59,051 nt of DNA from contig CAYPJE010000017.1 in the NCBI GenBank assembly GCA_964410945.1, positions 1 to 59,051 of the forward strand. The letters are read 5' to 3'. Position 1 is the stretch's first letter; every line of letters starts with the position of its first letter. Positions 41,827 through 50,357 of the stretch are shown piece by piece. The stretch comes from CAYPJE01 sp964410945 (GTDB taxonomy: Bacteria > Fidelibacterota > Marinisomatia > Marinisomatales > TCS56). The notes under the pieces are model-generated. The model did not search any database. It was given only the letters and a program-made list of their open reading frames with translations, and was not told the DNA's origin. The translations under genes and the position numbers were made by a program.

Positions 41827-43070
41827 GCCTTCGCTCCTTCCTGTACATAATTCAATAATCGTTGTTCGCCGTCAAGAGCCCTTTTCTCGGTCAAATCCTG
41901 ACTGACCTCCAACACACCCAAGTATTCCCCATCGGAATCATGCAGGGCATAATATTCGATACAGAGGAAGCGGCCGTCCATTGTTATCCAGAATTGGGCG
42001 TGGGTTTCCCTGCCAGCCTTGAAATCCTCCAGAATCTGCTCAACAATATGAACCGATTTAGGTGGATGGCAGAGTTGTACTTTTCGACCGATCACGGCCC
42101 GGTTGCGCTCAAAGATCCGCTCCCGTCCCTGGGAAAAATAGCGCACCGTATCATCTTTATCCACAAAGGTAATATCAAAGGGAATGGTGTTCAATATTGC
42201 CAACAGTTCAGGGATCGCCAGTGATCCACTGGGGAGTAGTACTTTGGACATATCCGGTCCAGTCGCGGAAGATTCTTCCAGTTTTTCTGGTTGCCACTCC
42301 ACAACCGGATCATACAGACAGAACCCGATCTCGGCACTCTGTTGGGCCACCTGATACCACTGTGCTTCACTAAGTGTATCCATAGACATGGGCAGGAGAA
42401 TTTCCTCTTCCTTGTAGATCATATCCGCTACCGCTTTGGTGGCCGGCTTTAATAACAGTTTTACCACCGAATGCAGTCCCGGCAGATTATCCGCAGCGAC
42501 CTTCCTTAAGGCCTCATGGGCTGATTTCAATGCTTGTCGCACCTCATCGTGCTTGCCCCACATAACAGTGGGAGGTCCGGTGATACCATTCGCTTCCAGG
42601 AAGGGAAACAGCAGATTCTCCTTACGGCGGTAATGCTTTTCCACATCAGACAGTGAGTTGAACTGGGTTCGCAGCTTGAATAAACTGTCGGCCGGCAGAT
42701 CACCATTATCAGATATCAATATCTCAGAATATAGTTTCTCAATATCACTGATCACCCACTGCAGAGCCTGATTTTCCTGCTTGAAAGTGTGGACAGGATG
42801 TCCTTCCGGCGCTACCTGCTGACCACTTGAGTCAATCTGTCCATCCATAGCCATGACATGAACATCACATAGTTTCAGAATTTCTTCCTGGGGCAGGCCC
42901 TCAGCAATCAATTCCTGCTCCACTTCCACAACATATTCATAAGGTACCTTTCCCATCAACTGGGCCAGGCGCTGTTTTACCTGCTCCGGTACCACACCTT
43001 CATGCAACTGCAGGATCATATGCTTCAGCAGGTCTTTCTGCTCACGTGCCTTTTTCTTCAAATCACTCAT
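41823..43070 (-). CDS. DUF438-hemerythrin-PAS protein
   Basis: A 415-residue cytoplasmic protein with three domains: DUF438 (about residues 8-75, ILQLHEGVVPEQVKQRLAQLMGKVPYEYVVEVEQELIAEGLP), a hemerythrin-like four-helix diiron domain (about 90-235, with HPVHTF, VEKHYRRKENLLFP, WGKHDEVRQAL and YKEEEILLPMSMD providing His and Glu ligands), and a PAS domain (about 285-400, IPFDITFVDKDDTVRYFSQGRERIFERNRAVIGRKVQLCHPPKSV). The combination fits a diiron sensor of O2, NO or redox state. It follows the Rrf2 gene, 41 bases downstream on the same strand, and overlaps the DUF2249 gene by four bases. Confidence 0.9.
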   Translation of the reverse strand: MSDLKKKAREQKDLLKHMILQLHEGVVPEQVKQRLAQLMGKVPYEYVVEVEQELIAEGLPQEEILKLCDVHVMAMDGQIDSSGQQVAPEGHPVHTFKQENQALQWVISDIEKLYSEILISDNGDLPADSLFKLRTQFNSLSDVEKHYRRKENLLFPFLEANGITGPPTVMWGKHDEVRQALKSAHEALRKVAADNLPGLHSVVKLLLKPATKAVADMIYKEEEILLPMSMDTLSEAQWYQVAQQSAEIGFCLYDPVVEWQPEKLEESSATGPDMSKVLLPSGSLAIPELLAILNTIPFDITFVDKDDTVRYFSQGRERIFERNRAVIGRKVQLCHPPKSVHIVEQILEDFKAGRETHAQFWITMDGRFLCIEYYALHDSDGEYLGVLEVSQDLTEKRALDGEQRLLNYVQEGAKA

Positions 43071-43110
43071 TTTAATTCTACCTCGTTATAGTATTTAATT
43101 CTAAAAATTT

Positions 43111-43524
43111 TTAATGTCTGATAATTTCCTGAGCCGACAGATCGGCCAACGATGTGTTTGTCAGCATGGCGGATATACCAGCCTGAATACTTTCCCACTG
43201 GCGGTGAAGTGCACAAGGATCATCCTTGGAACATTCATCAAATCCCAAAACACAGCTCATAAAACTGTCCAGTCCTTCAGTAATGTCGACAATTTCACTC
43301 AAAAAGATTTCACTGGTCGGGCGGGCGAGCTGAAAACCGCCTTGTTTACCCTGAGTAGCATTCACCAACCCGGCTTCGGCCAACCTGCTCATTAACCGGC
43401 CAAGATACTTATATGGCAGGTCAAGATCATTGTGTAATTGATTTACGGAAAACAATGTATCCGGTGTACCCGCCAGGTAGACTAGCACCCGGATGGCATA
43501 TTCGCTGGTTTTGGATAATTTCAT
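43111..43524 (-). CDS. Rrf2-family Fe-S transcriptional regulator (NsrR/IscR-like)
   Basis: A 137-residue regulator with the Rrf2 winged helix (KLSKTSEYAIRVLVYLAG, LPYKYLGRLMSRLAEAGLVNATQGKQGGFQLARP) and three cysteines at 91, 98 and 104 (CVLGFDECSKDDPCALH), the usual Fe-S cluster ligands of IscR, NsrR and RsrR. It heads the minus-strand operon with the DUF438-hemerythrin, DUF2249 and cupin genes and probably represses it. NO sensing would fit the neighbours; redox or iron-sulfur status is the alternative. The operator is not evident in the 123-base divergent spacer. Confidence 0.92.
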   Translation of the reverse strand: MKLSKTSEYAIRVLVYLAGTPDTLFSVNQLHNDLDLPYKYLGRLMSRLAEAGLVNATQGKQGGFQLARPTSEIFLSEIVDITEGLDSFMSCVLGFDECSKDDPCALHRQWESIQAGISAMLTNTSLADLSAQEIIRH

Positions 43525-43647
43525 ATACTACCTTTGTGTAGAATTTAAAAATTATATCATCAAGTGGCAAGTAAAGTATTTCTAAATCTATTAATTATAT
43601 CTAATTTTGAATATTGATAAACATTATATATTTAGTCAGCAGGTAGA

Positions 43648-44274
43648 ATGAAATTATCCCACATTATTTTAACTACGGTACTATTCTTTTTCGCAAGCTG
43701 TGCAATATTCAGCCCAGGAAATATTCCAGTTACCGAGCTATCTTATCCATCTGAATTAACGGTTATTTCGCGAACCGATTGGGGTTCAAAGCCCCTTGAG
43801 AAAGCACTGCCGGTTCATGATATTTCCAAGATCACGATCCATCATGGCGGTGAAGATTTTCCTGTTGACAAGGATCCGATCCAGTATTTACGAAATCTTC
43901 AGACCTGGAGCATGTCGGACGCCAAGAACTGGATTGACATCCCCTACCATTTCATGATCGACCTGGAGGCCAATATTTATGAAGCCCGGCCGATCAACTA
44001 TCCGGGAGCGACCAATACCACCTACGATCCGACCGGCCATGCACTGATCTGTGTCATGGGCAATTATGAAAACCAGATTATCACGGACGATCAGTTGGAC
44101 GCTATAGTCAATCTGACAGTATTTCTGGCAAGTAAATACGATGTCGCTCCGGAAGATATAAAGGGCCATAAGGATTATACTGAGACATTGTGTCCGGGGA
44201 AAGATTTGTATCGTTATCTGAAAGATGGCACAATTGTACGCAAAGTGCAAGAAAAGTTAAGTTTTAGCAAATAA
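43648..44274 (+). CDS. N-acetylmuramoyl-L-alanine amidase lipoprotein
   Basis: A 208-residue lipoprotein of the amidase_2/PGRP type that cleaves the lactyl bond between MurNAc and the stem peptide. Lipobox FASC (Cys18). Zinc ligands and fold motifs: RTDWGSKPL, KITIHHGGEDF (first His pair), DIPYHFMIDLEANIYEARP, HALICVMGNYEN, and GHKDYTETLCPGKDLYRYL with the second His. It lies on the outer or inner leaflet and probably serves peptidoglycan turnover or recycling. Its start follows a weak purine-rich site. The next gene, a small membrane protein, is 33 bases downstream. Confidence 0.9.
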   Translation: MKLSHIILTTVLFFFASCAIFSPGNIPVTELSYPSELTVISRTDWGSKPLEKALPVHDISKITIHHGGEDFPVDKDPIQYLRNLQTWSMSDAKNWIDIPYHFMIDLEANIYEARPINYPGATNTTYDPTGHALICVMGNYENQIITDDQLDAIVNLTVFLASKYDVAPEDIKGHKDYTETLCPGKDLYRYLKDGTIVRKVQEKLSFSK

Positions 44275-44307
44275 TTCAACATTCCCAGCTTAACCGGGAG
44301 GGGATCA

Positions 44308-44718
44308 ATGGTCAACTACATTATTGTCAGTATTATCGCCGGATTATTATTTGGTATTCTGGACGGATTAATAAATGCCAACCCACTGGCTCAGAACCTG
44401 TATTCATTTAATCAGCCAATCGCAAAAAAATCGATCAACATGCCAGCTGGTCTGGTAATTGACCTGCTTTATGGCTTTATCATGGCGGCAATTTTTATCC
44501 TGTTATACTCAAGCCTGCCGGGTGTCAGTGGACTGCTCAAAGGTTTGAGTTATGGCGTGCTGATCTGGTTTTTCAGGGTTGTGATGTATGCCGCCACCCA
44601 GTGGATGACATTGCAGATTCCGGCTGCTGCCCTGGTGTACATGTTGCTGACCGGTCTGGCTGAGATGCTGATTCTGGGTATGTTCTACGGGCTTTTATTA
44701 GGATCGGCTGTTTTCTAG
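44308..44718 (+). CDS. Four-helix membrane protein of unknown function
   Basis: A 136-residue membrane protein with four hydrophobic segments: about residues 1-20, 44-66, 72-95 and 105-133. GLVIDLLYGFIMAAIFILLYSSLPG and LLTGLAEMLILGMFYGLLLGS suggest a small DUF-type inner-membrane protein, but I do not recognise the family. GGGAGGGG precedes ATG 44308. Its TAG stop (44716-44718) overlaps the TAG of the convergent barrel gene (44715-44717) in a CTAG palindrome, so no spacer is left for a terminator. Confidence 0.55.
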   Translation: MVNYIIVSIIAGLLFGILDGLINANPLAQNLYSFNQPIAKKSINMPAGLVIDLLYGFIMAAIFILLYSSLPGVSGLLKGLSYGVLIWFFRVVMYAATQWMTLQIPAAALVYMLLTGLAEMLILGMFYGLLLGSAVF

Positions 44719-46013
44719 AAAGAACGTTTAAGTTCAATAAAAATTCTGTCAGCCTTATCCATCTTCCCATAGGTGGTACTCTCGGCTCCGGAAAACAGGA
44801 CCGTACCAATTGTAAATTGGGTGGCATCGGCCATCTCCCAGGAAACGAAACCCATGATGAAGGAATCCCGATCTTCTAAATTGTATTGCCCGATCAACTG
44901 GCTGGTAACATAGTTAGCCGGAGACCAGGATATCATCGACGATATTGAATGGCTGTATTCCTCATCGGCAGAGAGATAATCAGCCAGCCCCATATTCTGG
45001 ATCAGAGCCTGCTCAACACTGTATTCATAATCCAATAACAGTTGGCTGTTATACTGCATATTCAAAGAAAGATCTTCAGACCAGATATAATCCAGTCCTA
45101 AAGCCGACTGGATATTGGAGTTAGTAATAAATACATCATTTCCTCCCTCATCCGCCGTACGGACATAAGCTGCCTCACCCATGATATTCCAGGCCCCGGC
45201 CGGCCGGATAAAATCCAATCCGAATAACGATATCGGATTATATTCCGCCAGAAATTGCGGCACCGGTGGCAACTGAGACATATCCATGGAATACTGAATG
45301 CTGGGTAACTGGTCATAACCACGATAGAGATAAATGGACAAATCGGTGTTGCCCGAATAGGATGTCCCCCGCAAACCTAACTGCGGTTTATTTACTTTCA
45401 TGTCCGGGTAAATCACCTTTGTACCCGGAGGATAGGACATGACTGATGGTGTGAATCCGGGGATAATCACACCCTGCAGGGTAAGCCGTTCGAAATACCA
45501 CTGCACATTCACCGCCAGGACCGGCAGACGGTAATCCTCGACCTCACCGCTCATGTTGGCATAATCCCAAGGATTGATCACATCGGTGGGATTGACCCAA
45601 CTGGCGGAACCCCAGAAAATGAACTGCTGTCCGATCCTGAAGTCGGCATTATTCAAATGAAGGTCCAGGTAGTATTCAACCGGATAAACCCTAAAGTTGG
45701 CGGTACGTGAAAAGGCTGCGTCCACCTCGCTATCGATGGTATCAACGAAGGTATCCGCCAGGTCGAGTTCGTAATTTATAGCGGCAAAATACTCCATCCT
45801 CGTACCAAACCCTCCCGCAAACCTTGTTTGAAAGCGGGTGCCAAGCCGGTCATAGCGTTCCTGGTGGGGGTCGATAAAGGCAAAACCTTTCAGATAACCA
45901 TTGATATCAGCACTGACTGTAGATACCAGCATAACGAGGACAACCAGCCAATAAACTATAGCCCTTCTCTCCTTTTGTATATTTCCGTGTATTCCGCAGT
46001 TAAGAACCATCAC
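44715..46013 (-). CDS. DUF1302-like outer-membrane beta-barrel protein
   Basis: A 432-residue barrel with a signal peptide (about residues 20-36, WLVVLVMLVSTVSA). DFRIGQQFIFWGSASWVNPTDVINPWDY is the hallmark of the DUF1302/alginate-export-like barrels, and the protein ends in ELKRSF with a terminal Phe. DUF1302 proteins often accompany RND-type transporters and LolA-like proteins in lipid-handling operons, as here. The N terminus before the signal core (GTG at 46013, MMVLNCGIHGNIQKERRA) is encoded by a junction repeat, and an AAGGAG site follows inside it, so the native start may be a few codons further in. Confidence 0.75.
   Translation of the reverse strand: MMVLNCGIHGNIQKERRAIVYWLVVLVMLVSTVSADINGYLKGFAFIDPHQERYDRLGTRFQTRFAGGFGTRMEYFAAINYELDLADTFVDTIDSEVDAAFSRTANFRVYPVEYYLDLHLNNADFRIGQQFIFWGSASWVNPTDVINPWDYANMSGEVEDYRLPVLAVNVQWYFERLTLQGVIIPGFTPSVMSYPPGTKVIYPDMKVNKPQLGLRGTSYSGNTDLSIYLYRGYDQLPSIQYSMDMSQLPPVPQFLAEYNPISLFGLDFIRPAGAWNIMGEAAYVRTADEGGNDVFITNSNIQSALGLDYIWSEDLSLNMQYNSQLLLDYEYSVEQALIQNMGLADYLSADEEYSHSISSMISWSPANYVTSQLIGQYNLEDRDSFIMGFVSWEMADATQFTIGTVLFSGAESTTYGKMDKADRIFIELKRSF
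45982..46001. repeat. Solo TCCGTGTATTCCG-type repeat
   Basis: TTTCCGTGTATTCCGCAGTT is closely similar to the left end of the cassette at 47241-47266. Here it is translated as part of the N terminus of the DUF1302-like protein. Confidence 0.55.
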
Positions 46014-46813
46014 CGCCCCCGCTGCAGATAGCGGACAGAGAAAAAATTATCCGGAAGGCCCACATCCACTTTAAGATTCTCAAAACGCATCTCACTGGAA
46101 TGACCGGTCTGGGTATCCACCATAATCATGACCGTAGCAAAATCAACTCCCTTGATTTCCCGGAACTCCGCTACTTCCAGTTCCTTCCATTTATTCAGGC
46201 CATTATCGTAGTACTCACTCCAAACGGTATTGAAACGTTTCTTCTCAACCCAGCGGATTATTTTACCATATCCGGTATCATCCAGGATTTTGTCTGTGGC
46301 CGGCAGGCATTCAATCACATAACAGGCCTGGCCCTTTTTCTCCTCTTCCCGCAACAGCCGGTATTTCCAATCCTCAAGCTCAGGCATGCCGATATCGTAG
46401 TAGGTAAAATCGCTGGACATGAAGTTCCCCCCACTTCCACTAGAAGCTATCTTTTTCACCCTACGCAAGGCCGGCAGGTACAGGTAGTTCTCATCATCAC
46501 CACCAGACGTTTCCAATGAAAGATAGCTGGTGCCCTTCACATCGGCCGGGGCCTGAAAACGCATCAGCATCCGGCTGAGATCATCTTCGGTATCCCTGGA
46601 ATAGAAAGCAACATCCCTTTTCCGTTCCTCACCCCGGGCATTACGCAGAATCAGTTTCATATCCGACTGCATATCCTCCCAGCTGGACTGGTTGAGAGCT
46701 TTATCCATTATTTCATAACCAGTCATATTCTGGGCTGATAAACCAGTTGAGAGAAGAAGCAAACCACAGAAAACACGGAAACACACAGAATGATTATTAA
46801 TTATTTTTCTCAT
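46010..46813 (-). CDS. LolA-like outer-membrane lipoprotein-sorting protein
   Basis: A 267-residue exported protein with the LolA-like fold of PF17131: GYEIMDKALNQSSWEDMQSDMKLILRNARGEERKRDVAFYSRD, FQAPADVKGTSYLSLETSGGDDENYLYLPALRRVKKIASSGSGGNFMSSDFTYYDIG and WVEKKRFNTVWSEYYD. Such proteins pair with MMPL/RND transporters and DUF1302-type barrels to move lipids to the outer membrane. The signal peptide (residues about 1-27) is encoded across the right end of the GxxExxY cassette: HSVCFRVFCGLLLL comes from repeat bases 46763-46788. The start ATG overlaps the GxxExxY stop (ATGA). Confidence 0.85.
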   Translation of the reverse strand: MRKIINNHSVCFRVFCGLLLLSTGLSAQNMTGYEIMDKALNQSSWEDMQSDMKLILRNARGEERKRDVAFYSRDTEDDLSRMLMRFQAPADVKGTSYLSLETSGGDDENYLYLPALRRVKKIASSGSGGNFMSSDFTYYDIGMPELEDWKYRLLREEEKKGQACYVIECLPATDKILDDTGYGKIIRWVEKKRFNTVWSEYYDNGLNKWKELEVAEFREIKGVDFATVMIMVDTQTGHSSEMRFENLKVDVGLPDNFFSVRYLQRGR

Positions 46814-47266
46814 AAAACGAACCTTTCATGTTCCAAAAGCGGGTGATGACCGAAATTGACCAGTAGTCCAAGTTTAAAGCTGGTTGCATGCAAGTAGTTA
46901 ATAATCTGAGCCCGGAGTTCGTTAGACAATTGATCCACTGCCTTAATCTCCAGGATAATTTTATCATAGCAGACGAAGTCAGGCCGATACACCTGTTTCA
47001 GTGTTTCATTTTTATATTTCAATTCCAGTTCCTGTTGTGCTATAAAAGGTATGTTTTGCTCCTTCATCTCCAACTCCAGGCATTCCTGATACACAGCTTC
47101 CAGAAACCCGGAACCCATATTTTTATAGACCACGAAACAGGCCCCGTTAATTTGAAAACTCTCTTCTTCATAAATCAATTTTCCCATAATATCCTTCTCA
47201 AAATATCTAATAAAAAAACATTCAAACTCATTTCTTCTTTCCGTGTCCTTCCGTGTATTCCGTGGT
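46763..47266 (-). mobile_element. Small-ORF cassette with imperfect inverted ends (GxxExxY type)
   Basis: A 504-bp unit between the MMPL and LolA-like genes. On the minus strand the left end is ACCACGGAATACACGGAAGG... (47266-47241). The right end, read on the plus strand, is ACCACAGAAAACACGGAAAC... (46763-46788). The two match at 21 of 26 positions as an inverted repeat. The ends have been absorbed into the reading frames of the flanking genes. No transposase is inside. Confidence 0.6.
46810..47187 (-). CDS. GxxExxY family protein (PD-(D/E)XK-like)
   Basis: A 125-residue protein of the GxxExxY family (TIGR04256, PF13366). The naming motif is GSGFLEAVYQECLELEM, with Glu-Tyr in the first helix. 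PDFVCYDKIILEIKAVDQLSNELRAQIINYLHATSFKLGLLVNFG contains the D...E-x-K core of PD-(D/E)XK nuclease-like folds. No function is established, and family members are often found as single small genes scattered among operons. It is the only gene in the inverted-repeat-bounded cassette and lies in the direction of its operon. Its stop overlaps the LolA-like start. Confidence 0.9.
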   Translation of the reverse strand: MGKLIYEEESFQINGACFVVYKNMGSGFLEAVYQECLELEMKEQNIPFIAQQELELKYKNETLKQVYRPDFVCYDKIILEIKAVDQLSNELRAQIINYLHATSFKLGLLVNFGHHPLLEHERFVL

Positions 47267-49618
47267 CAAAATAGCCCTCGGTTTGAATTTGAGAAATACC
47301 AGCGGCATCACCGTTAAGGCACCAAAGGCCGAGGTCAACAGGGTCATGGCAATCAGAATTCCCAGATTGGCAACCGATACGAATTGTGACAGTCCGATCA
47401 CGGCAAACCCAGCCGCCACTACCAGAGAATTGAAACCAATCGCCACCCCGGAATCCTGCATCGAAGCCACCACCGCCTGACCGTAATCACCACTGGAGCG
47501 TAGTTTATGGCGATAGCGGTACATGTAATGGATGGCATAATCAACACCCACTCCAATAGCAATACTGGAGGTCATCATGGTAGTCATGTTCACACTAATA
47601 TTTGACAGACCCATGATCGTAAAATTCAACAGCATGGCAAAAAACAGCGGGATGGTGTTGAACAGACCTACGATCGGTGATTTAAACATAAAGCTGGTTA
47701 TCAGCCATACCAGAATCAGCGAAGCACTGATACTGACAATCTGTCCCGAAACAATCAGATCGTCAACTACCGTAATCAGCCGGGCCATGCCGGTGACAGC
47801 GGTGGTTGTATTCTCAAAATGATCGGCTATATAGGCATCCAGCTCTTTATTGATCACCCGAAGATCGGCCTGATCATCTACACTAAGGAAAATTGACATC
47901 AGGGCATTACGGTAATTATAATCAACAATGCTGGCCATATCCTCCGGTTTCCCGGACATCTCATACAGAGCCAGATACTGCGCCACCAGGTCTTTACCAG
48001 ACACCGTGTCGAGTCTGGTTACTTCCACCCATTCATCATTTACCTGTTCCCAATCCAGGTAATCCACTACCACCTGTTCACCGGGAATAACATTATAGGC
48101 TTCATCGTCGCCGTGAAGAACCTTACTGAAGCGCTTAACATAATCCGCCAGCGACATGGCATCACCCACATTCTCCAGCGACAGGGCCAATTGCTTCAGT
48201 CCTTCCATATCCTGGAGAATACGCGGATCCTTCATCTGGTCATTTTCCGAACCTTCGATCATGATCTGGAATGAGTTGGTTCCAGCGAAATGAGCGTTGA
48301 TCAATTCACTGGCCTGACGCACGGGATGGTCCTGATCGAAATTCTCAATCGATGAGAAGGAATGCTCCAGTCGACTGAAATCCCAGATGGATAATACCAA
48401 TACTACCATCGCCATGGGATAGAGCAGGTTCTTTTTCCGCACCAACAAATAACCCCAACCGGTCATCAACCGGATCGAGACAGGTGATTGATCTTCCGCT
48501 TTGACCCGTTTCGGTACTTTCAGCAGCGACAGGATCGCCGGTACCAGCGTCAGACTGATCAGCAGGGCATAGAAAACTCCCAGGGCCGTGAACGATCCCA
48601 TGATCCTGATCGACGATATATCGGTGATTCCCAGGGACAGGAAGCCGGCCATGGTGGTTAGCGATGTCATCACGACCGGAGCATTCATATCGGCCATGGT
48701 GATCCGGACCAGTTCTTTACGATCCCGGGCCTTTCGCCCGTGGGTATAATAATGGGTCATGATATGAATGCTGTCGGCTACGGCGATGGCCATAATCAGA
48801 ATCGGCAGGATCTCGGTGGAATGGGACATGGGAAAGCCCAACAGTGCCATAGATCCCATGGACCAGACCACTGACAGAATTACCACCGCTATGGGAATGA
48901 CAATTCCCCGGATATTCCGGTAGATAGCAAGCAGCAACACAAATATTACCAGAATTCCAACACCGAAGAACATGCCCAGGTCCTTCATCACTCCCCAGGC
49001 CACGTAATAGGTGGCAACCGGCTTTCCAGTGGGGATAAAATGCAAATTAGTGTCCGAATCCCATTCATCCATAAACGGAATGAATACTTCCATGAAATCC
49101 ATATCGTCGGTGGTATTTTTCAACATCACCATGATCCCGAACATGGTAGAATCCTTGGAAACCAGGTTGCCCAGTGCCAAATCATTAGTGAATAATCTTT
49201 CCCTGAATTGAAGCACTTCGCCGGCAGATACAGGTGGAGCCGTGAGGATATCCTTGACCTCCATTCCTTTCTCGGTTCCAATGATCATGCTGACGTTGGT
49301 TGGACTCATGACCCGGTATACCTCAGGATATTCTTCCAGCTTTTCAGTCAAGTCCCACACTTCCCGCAATGCGGCCGGGCTGAAAATATCCTCCCCCTCT
49401 ACACCGATAAAGACAAAATCCTTGGATGGAAATATTTCCGTCATTTTATCATACAGTCGCTTGGCGGGAATCTTCTGCGGCAGGGCATCAGTAACATCTG
49501 GATCCATGCGCATTTTTGACACCTGACTGAACATGAATACCGTCATCAGCAGGACAACTACAATATATAACCAGGGACGCCGGATGACATCGGCAGTGAG
49601 TTTATTAAGCATTTTCAT
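47228..49618 (-). CDS. MMPL/RND-family transporter (HpnN-like)
   Basis: A 796-residue RND-superfamily protein with two copies of the six-helix MMPL module. Helix-4-type motifs are visible: ILIMAIAVADSIHIMTHYY in the first half and SSIAIGVGVDYAIHYMYRYR in the second. Large periplasmic loops follow helix 1 and helix 7. Lipid exporters for hopanoids, mycolates and similar compounds have this size, and the neighbouring LolA-like and DUF1302 genes support a lipid-export role. The C terminus (ILTTEYTEGHGKKK) is encoded by the left end of the GxxExxY cassette. The start overlaps the TetR gene by 14 bases. Confidence 0.92.
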   Translation of the reverse strand: MKMLNKLTADVIRRPWLYIVVVLLMTVFMFSQVSKMRMDPDVTDALPQKIPAKRLYDKMTEIFPSKDFVFIGVEGEDIFSPAALREVWDLTEKLEEYPEVYRVMSPTNVSMIIGTEKGMEVKDILTAPPVSAGEVLQFRERLFTNDLALGNLVSKDSTMFGIMVMLKNTTDDMDFMEVFIPFMDEWDSDTNLHFIPTGKPVATYYVAWGVMKDLGMFFGVGILVIFVLLLAIYRNIRGIVIPIAVVILSVVWSMGSMALLGFPMSHSTEILPILIMAIAVADSIHIMTHYYTHGRKARDRKELVRITMADMNAPVVMTSLTTMAGFLSLGITDISSIRIMGSFTALGVFYALLISLTLVPAILSLLKVPKRVKAEDQSPVSIRLMTGWGYLLVRKKNLLYPMAMVVLVLSIWDFSRLEHSFSSIENFDQDHPVRQASELINAHFAGTNSFQIMIEGSENDQMKDPRILQDMEGLKQLALSLENVGDAMSLADYVKRFSKVLHGDDEAYNVIPGEQVVVDYLDWEQVNDEWVEVTRLDTVSGKDLVAQYLALYEMSGKPEDMASIVDYNYRNALMSIFLSVDDQADLRVINKELDAYIADHFENTTTAVTGMARLITVVDDLIVSGQIVSISASLILVWLITSFMFKSPIVGLFNTIPLFFAMLLNFTIMGLSNISVNMTTMMTSSIAIGVGVDYAIHYMYRYRHKLRSSGDYGQAVVASMQDSGVAIGFNSLVVAAGFAVIGLSQFVSVANLGILIAMTLLTSAFGALTVMPLVFLKFKPRAILTTEYTEGHGKKK

Positions 49619-50219
49619 TCCTTGTTAGTTGGTTGGTCAGGCAACTGATATAAAGATCGATTTCCGGAATCAGCTTTTCCTTCGGAAGTCCCTGATGTAT
49701 CTTCTGGGCCAGTCCCGACATAAAGGTCCAGATCATCCCGGACACTATCTGAGGATCGAATTCATCCGCAATGTCCGCCAGGATAGAATTGATTTTTCCA
49801 TGGACCGGGCGATGCAGTTCCATCAATTCTGCCAGCACATCGGGTTCCTCCATTATATGCACGGGCGCATTTTTTCCCCAGGGGAAATGCAGGCCGAAGA
49901 ATTGTGGATCAGCATAAGCCCAGTCAATATAAGCGTACAGTATGCTGGTCAACAATTCCTTCAAACTGGTTGCCGATTCAATACCAACGGACAATTGATT
50001 GAACTGGTCACGGACGCTGCTGATAAACAGCTCACGGTAAATGGCTTCTTTATTCGGGAAATAATAATATATGGTGGCCTTGCCCAGTTCGGCGGCCTGG
50101 GCTATATCCACCATCGATGTTTCCTGATAACCTTTGCTGGAGTACAGCTCCTTGGCCGCGGTCAATATTGTGCATATACGCAGCTGTTTTTCACGTTTCT
50201 GCCGTTCGGATAATGACAT
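49605..50219 (-). CDS. TetR-family transcriptional regulator
   Basis: A 204-residue repressor. The N-terminal helix-turn-helix is clear (ILTAAKELYSSKGYQETSMVDIAQAAELGKATIYYYFPNKEAIYRELF, about residues 18-66), followed by a helical ligand-binding domain without a family-specific motif. It is the first gene of the minus-strand operon containing the MMPL transporter and overlaps it by 14 bases. A 20-bp perfect palindrome at 50240-50259, 21 bases upstream of its start, is its likely operator. The divergent radical SAM gene shares that region, so both directions may respond to the same lipophilic ligand. Confidence 0.92.
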   Translation of the reverse strand: MSLSERQKREKQLRICTILTAAKELYSSKGYQETSMVDIAQAAELGKATIYYYFPNKEAIYRELFISSVRDQFNQLSVGIESATSLKELLTSILYAYIDWAYADPQFFGLHFPWGKNAPVHIMEEPDVLAELMELHRPVHGKINSILADIADEFDPQIVSGMIWTFMSGLAQKIHQGLPKEKLIPEIDLYISCLTNQLTRNENA

Positions 50220-50239
50220 TATTCAACCTATCGTTCTAT

Positions 50240-50259
50240 TTTCGACCATATGGTCGAAA
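50240..50259. promoter_or_regulatory. Perfect 20-bp palindrome, likely TetR operator
   Basis: TTTCGACCATATGGTCGAAA is fully symmetric about 50249/50250. It lies 21 bases before the TetR start and 98 bases before the radical SAM start, in the divergent spacer. Size and symmetry fit TetR-family operators, so autoregulation plus control of the divergent genes is likely. Confidence 0.8.
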
Positions 50260-50357
50260 CTTATTAACCGGTTCACTATCCATGCAACAATCAATTATGT
50301 ATAACATTGGATGCCTGGTTTTCATGACTAAATTTCATTAACCTGAGGAGCTGCAGC

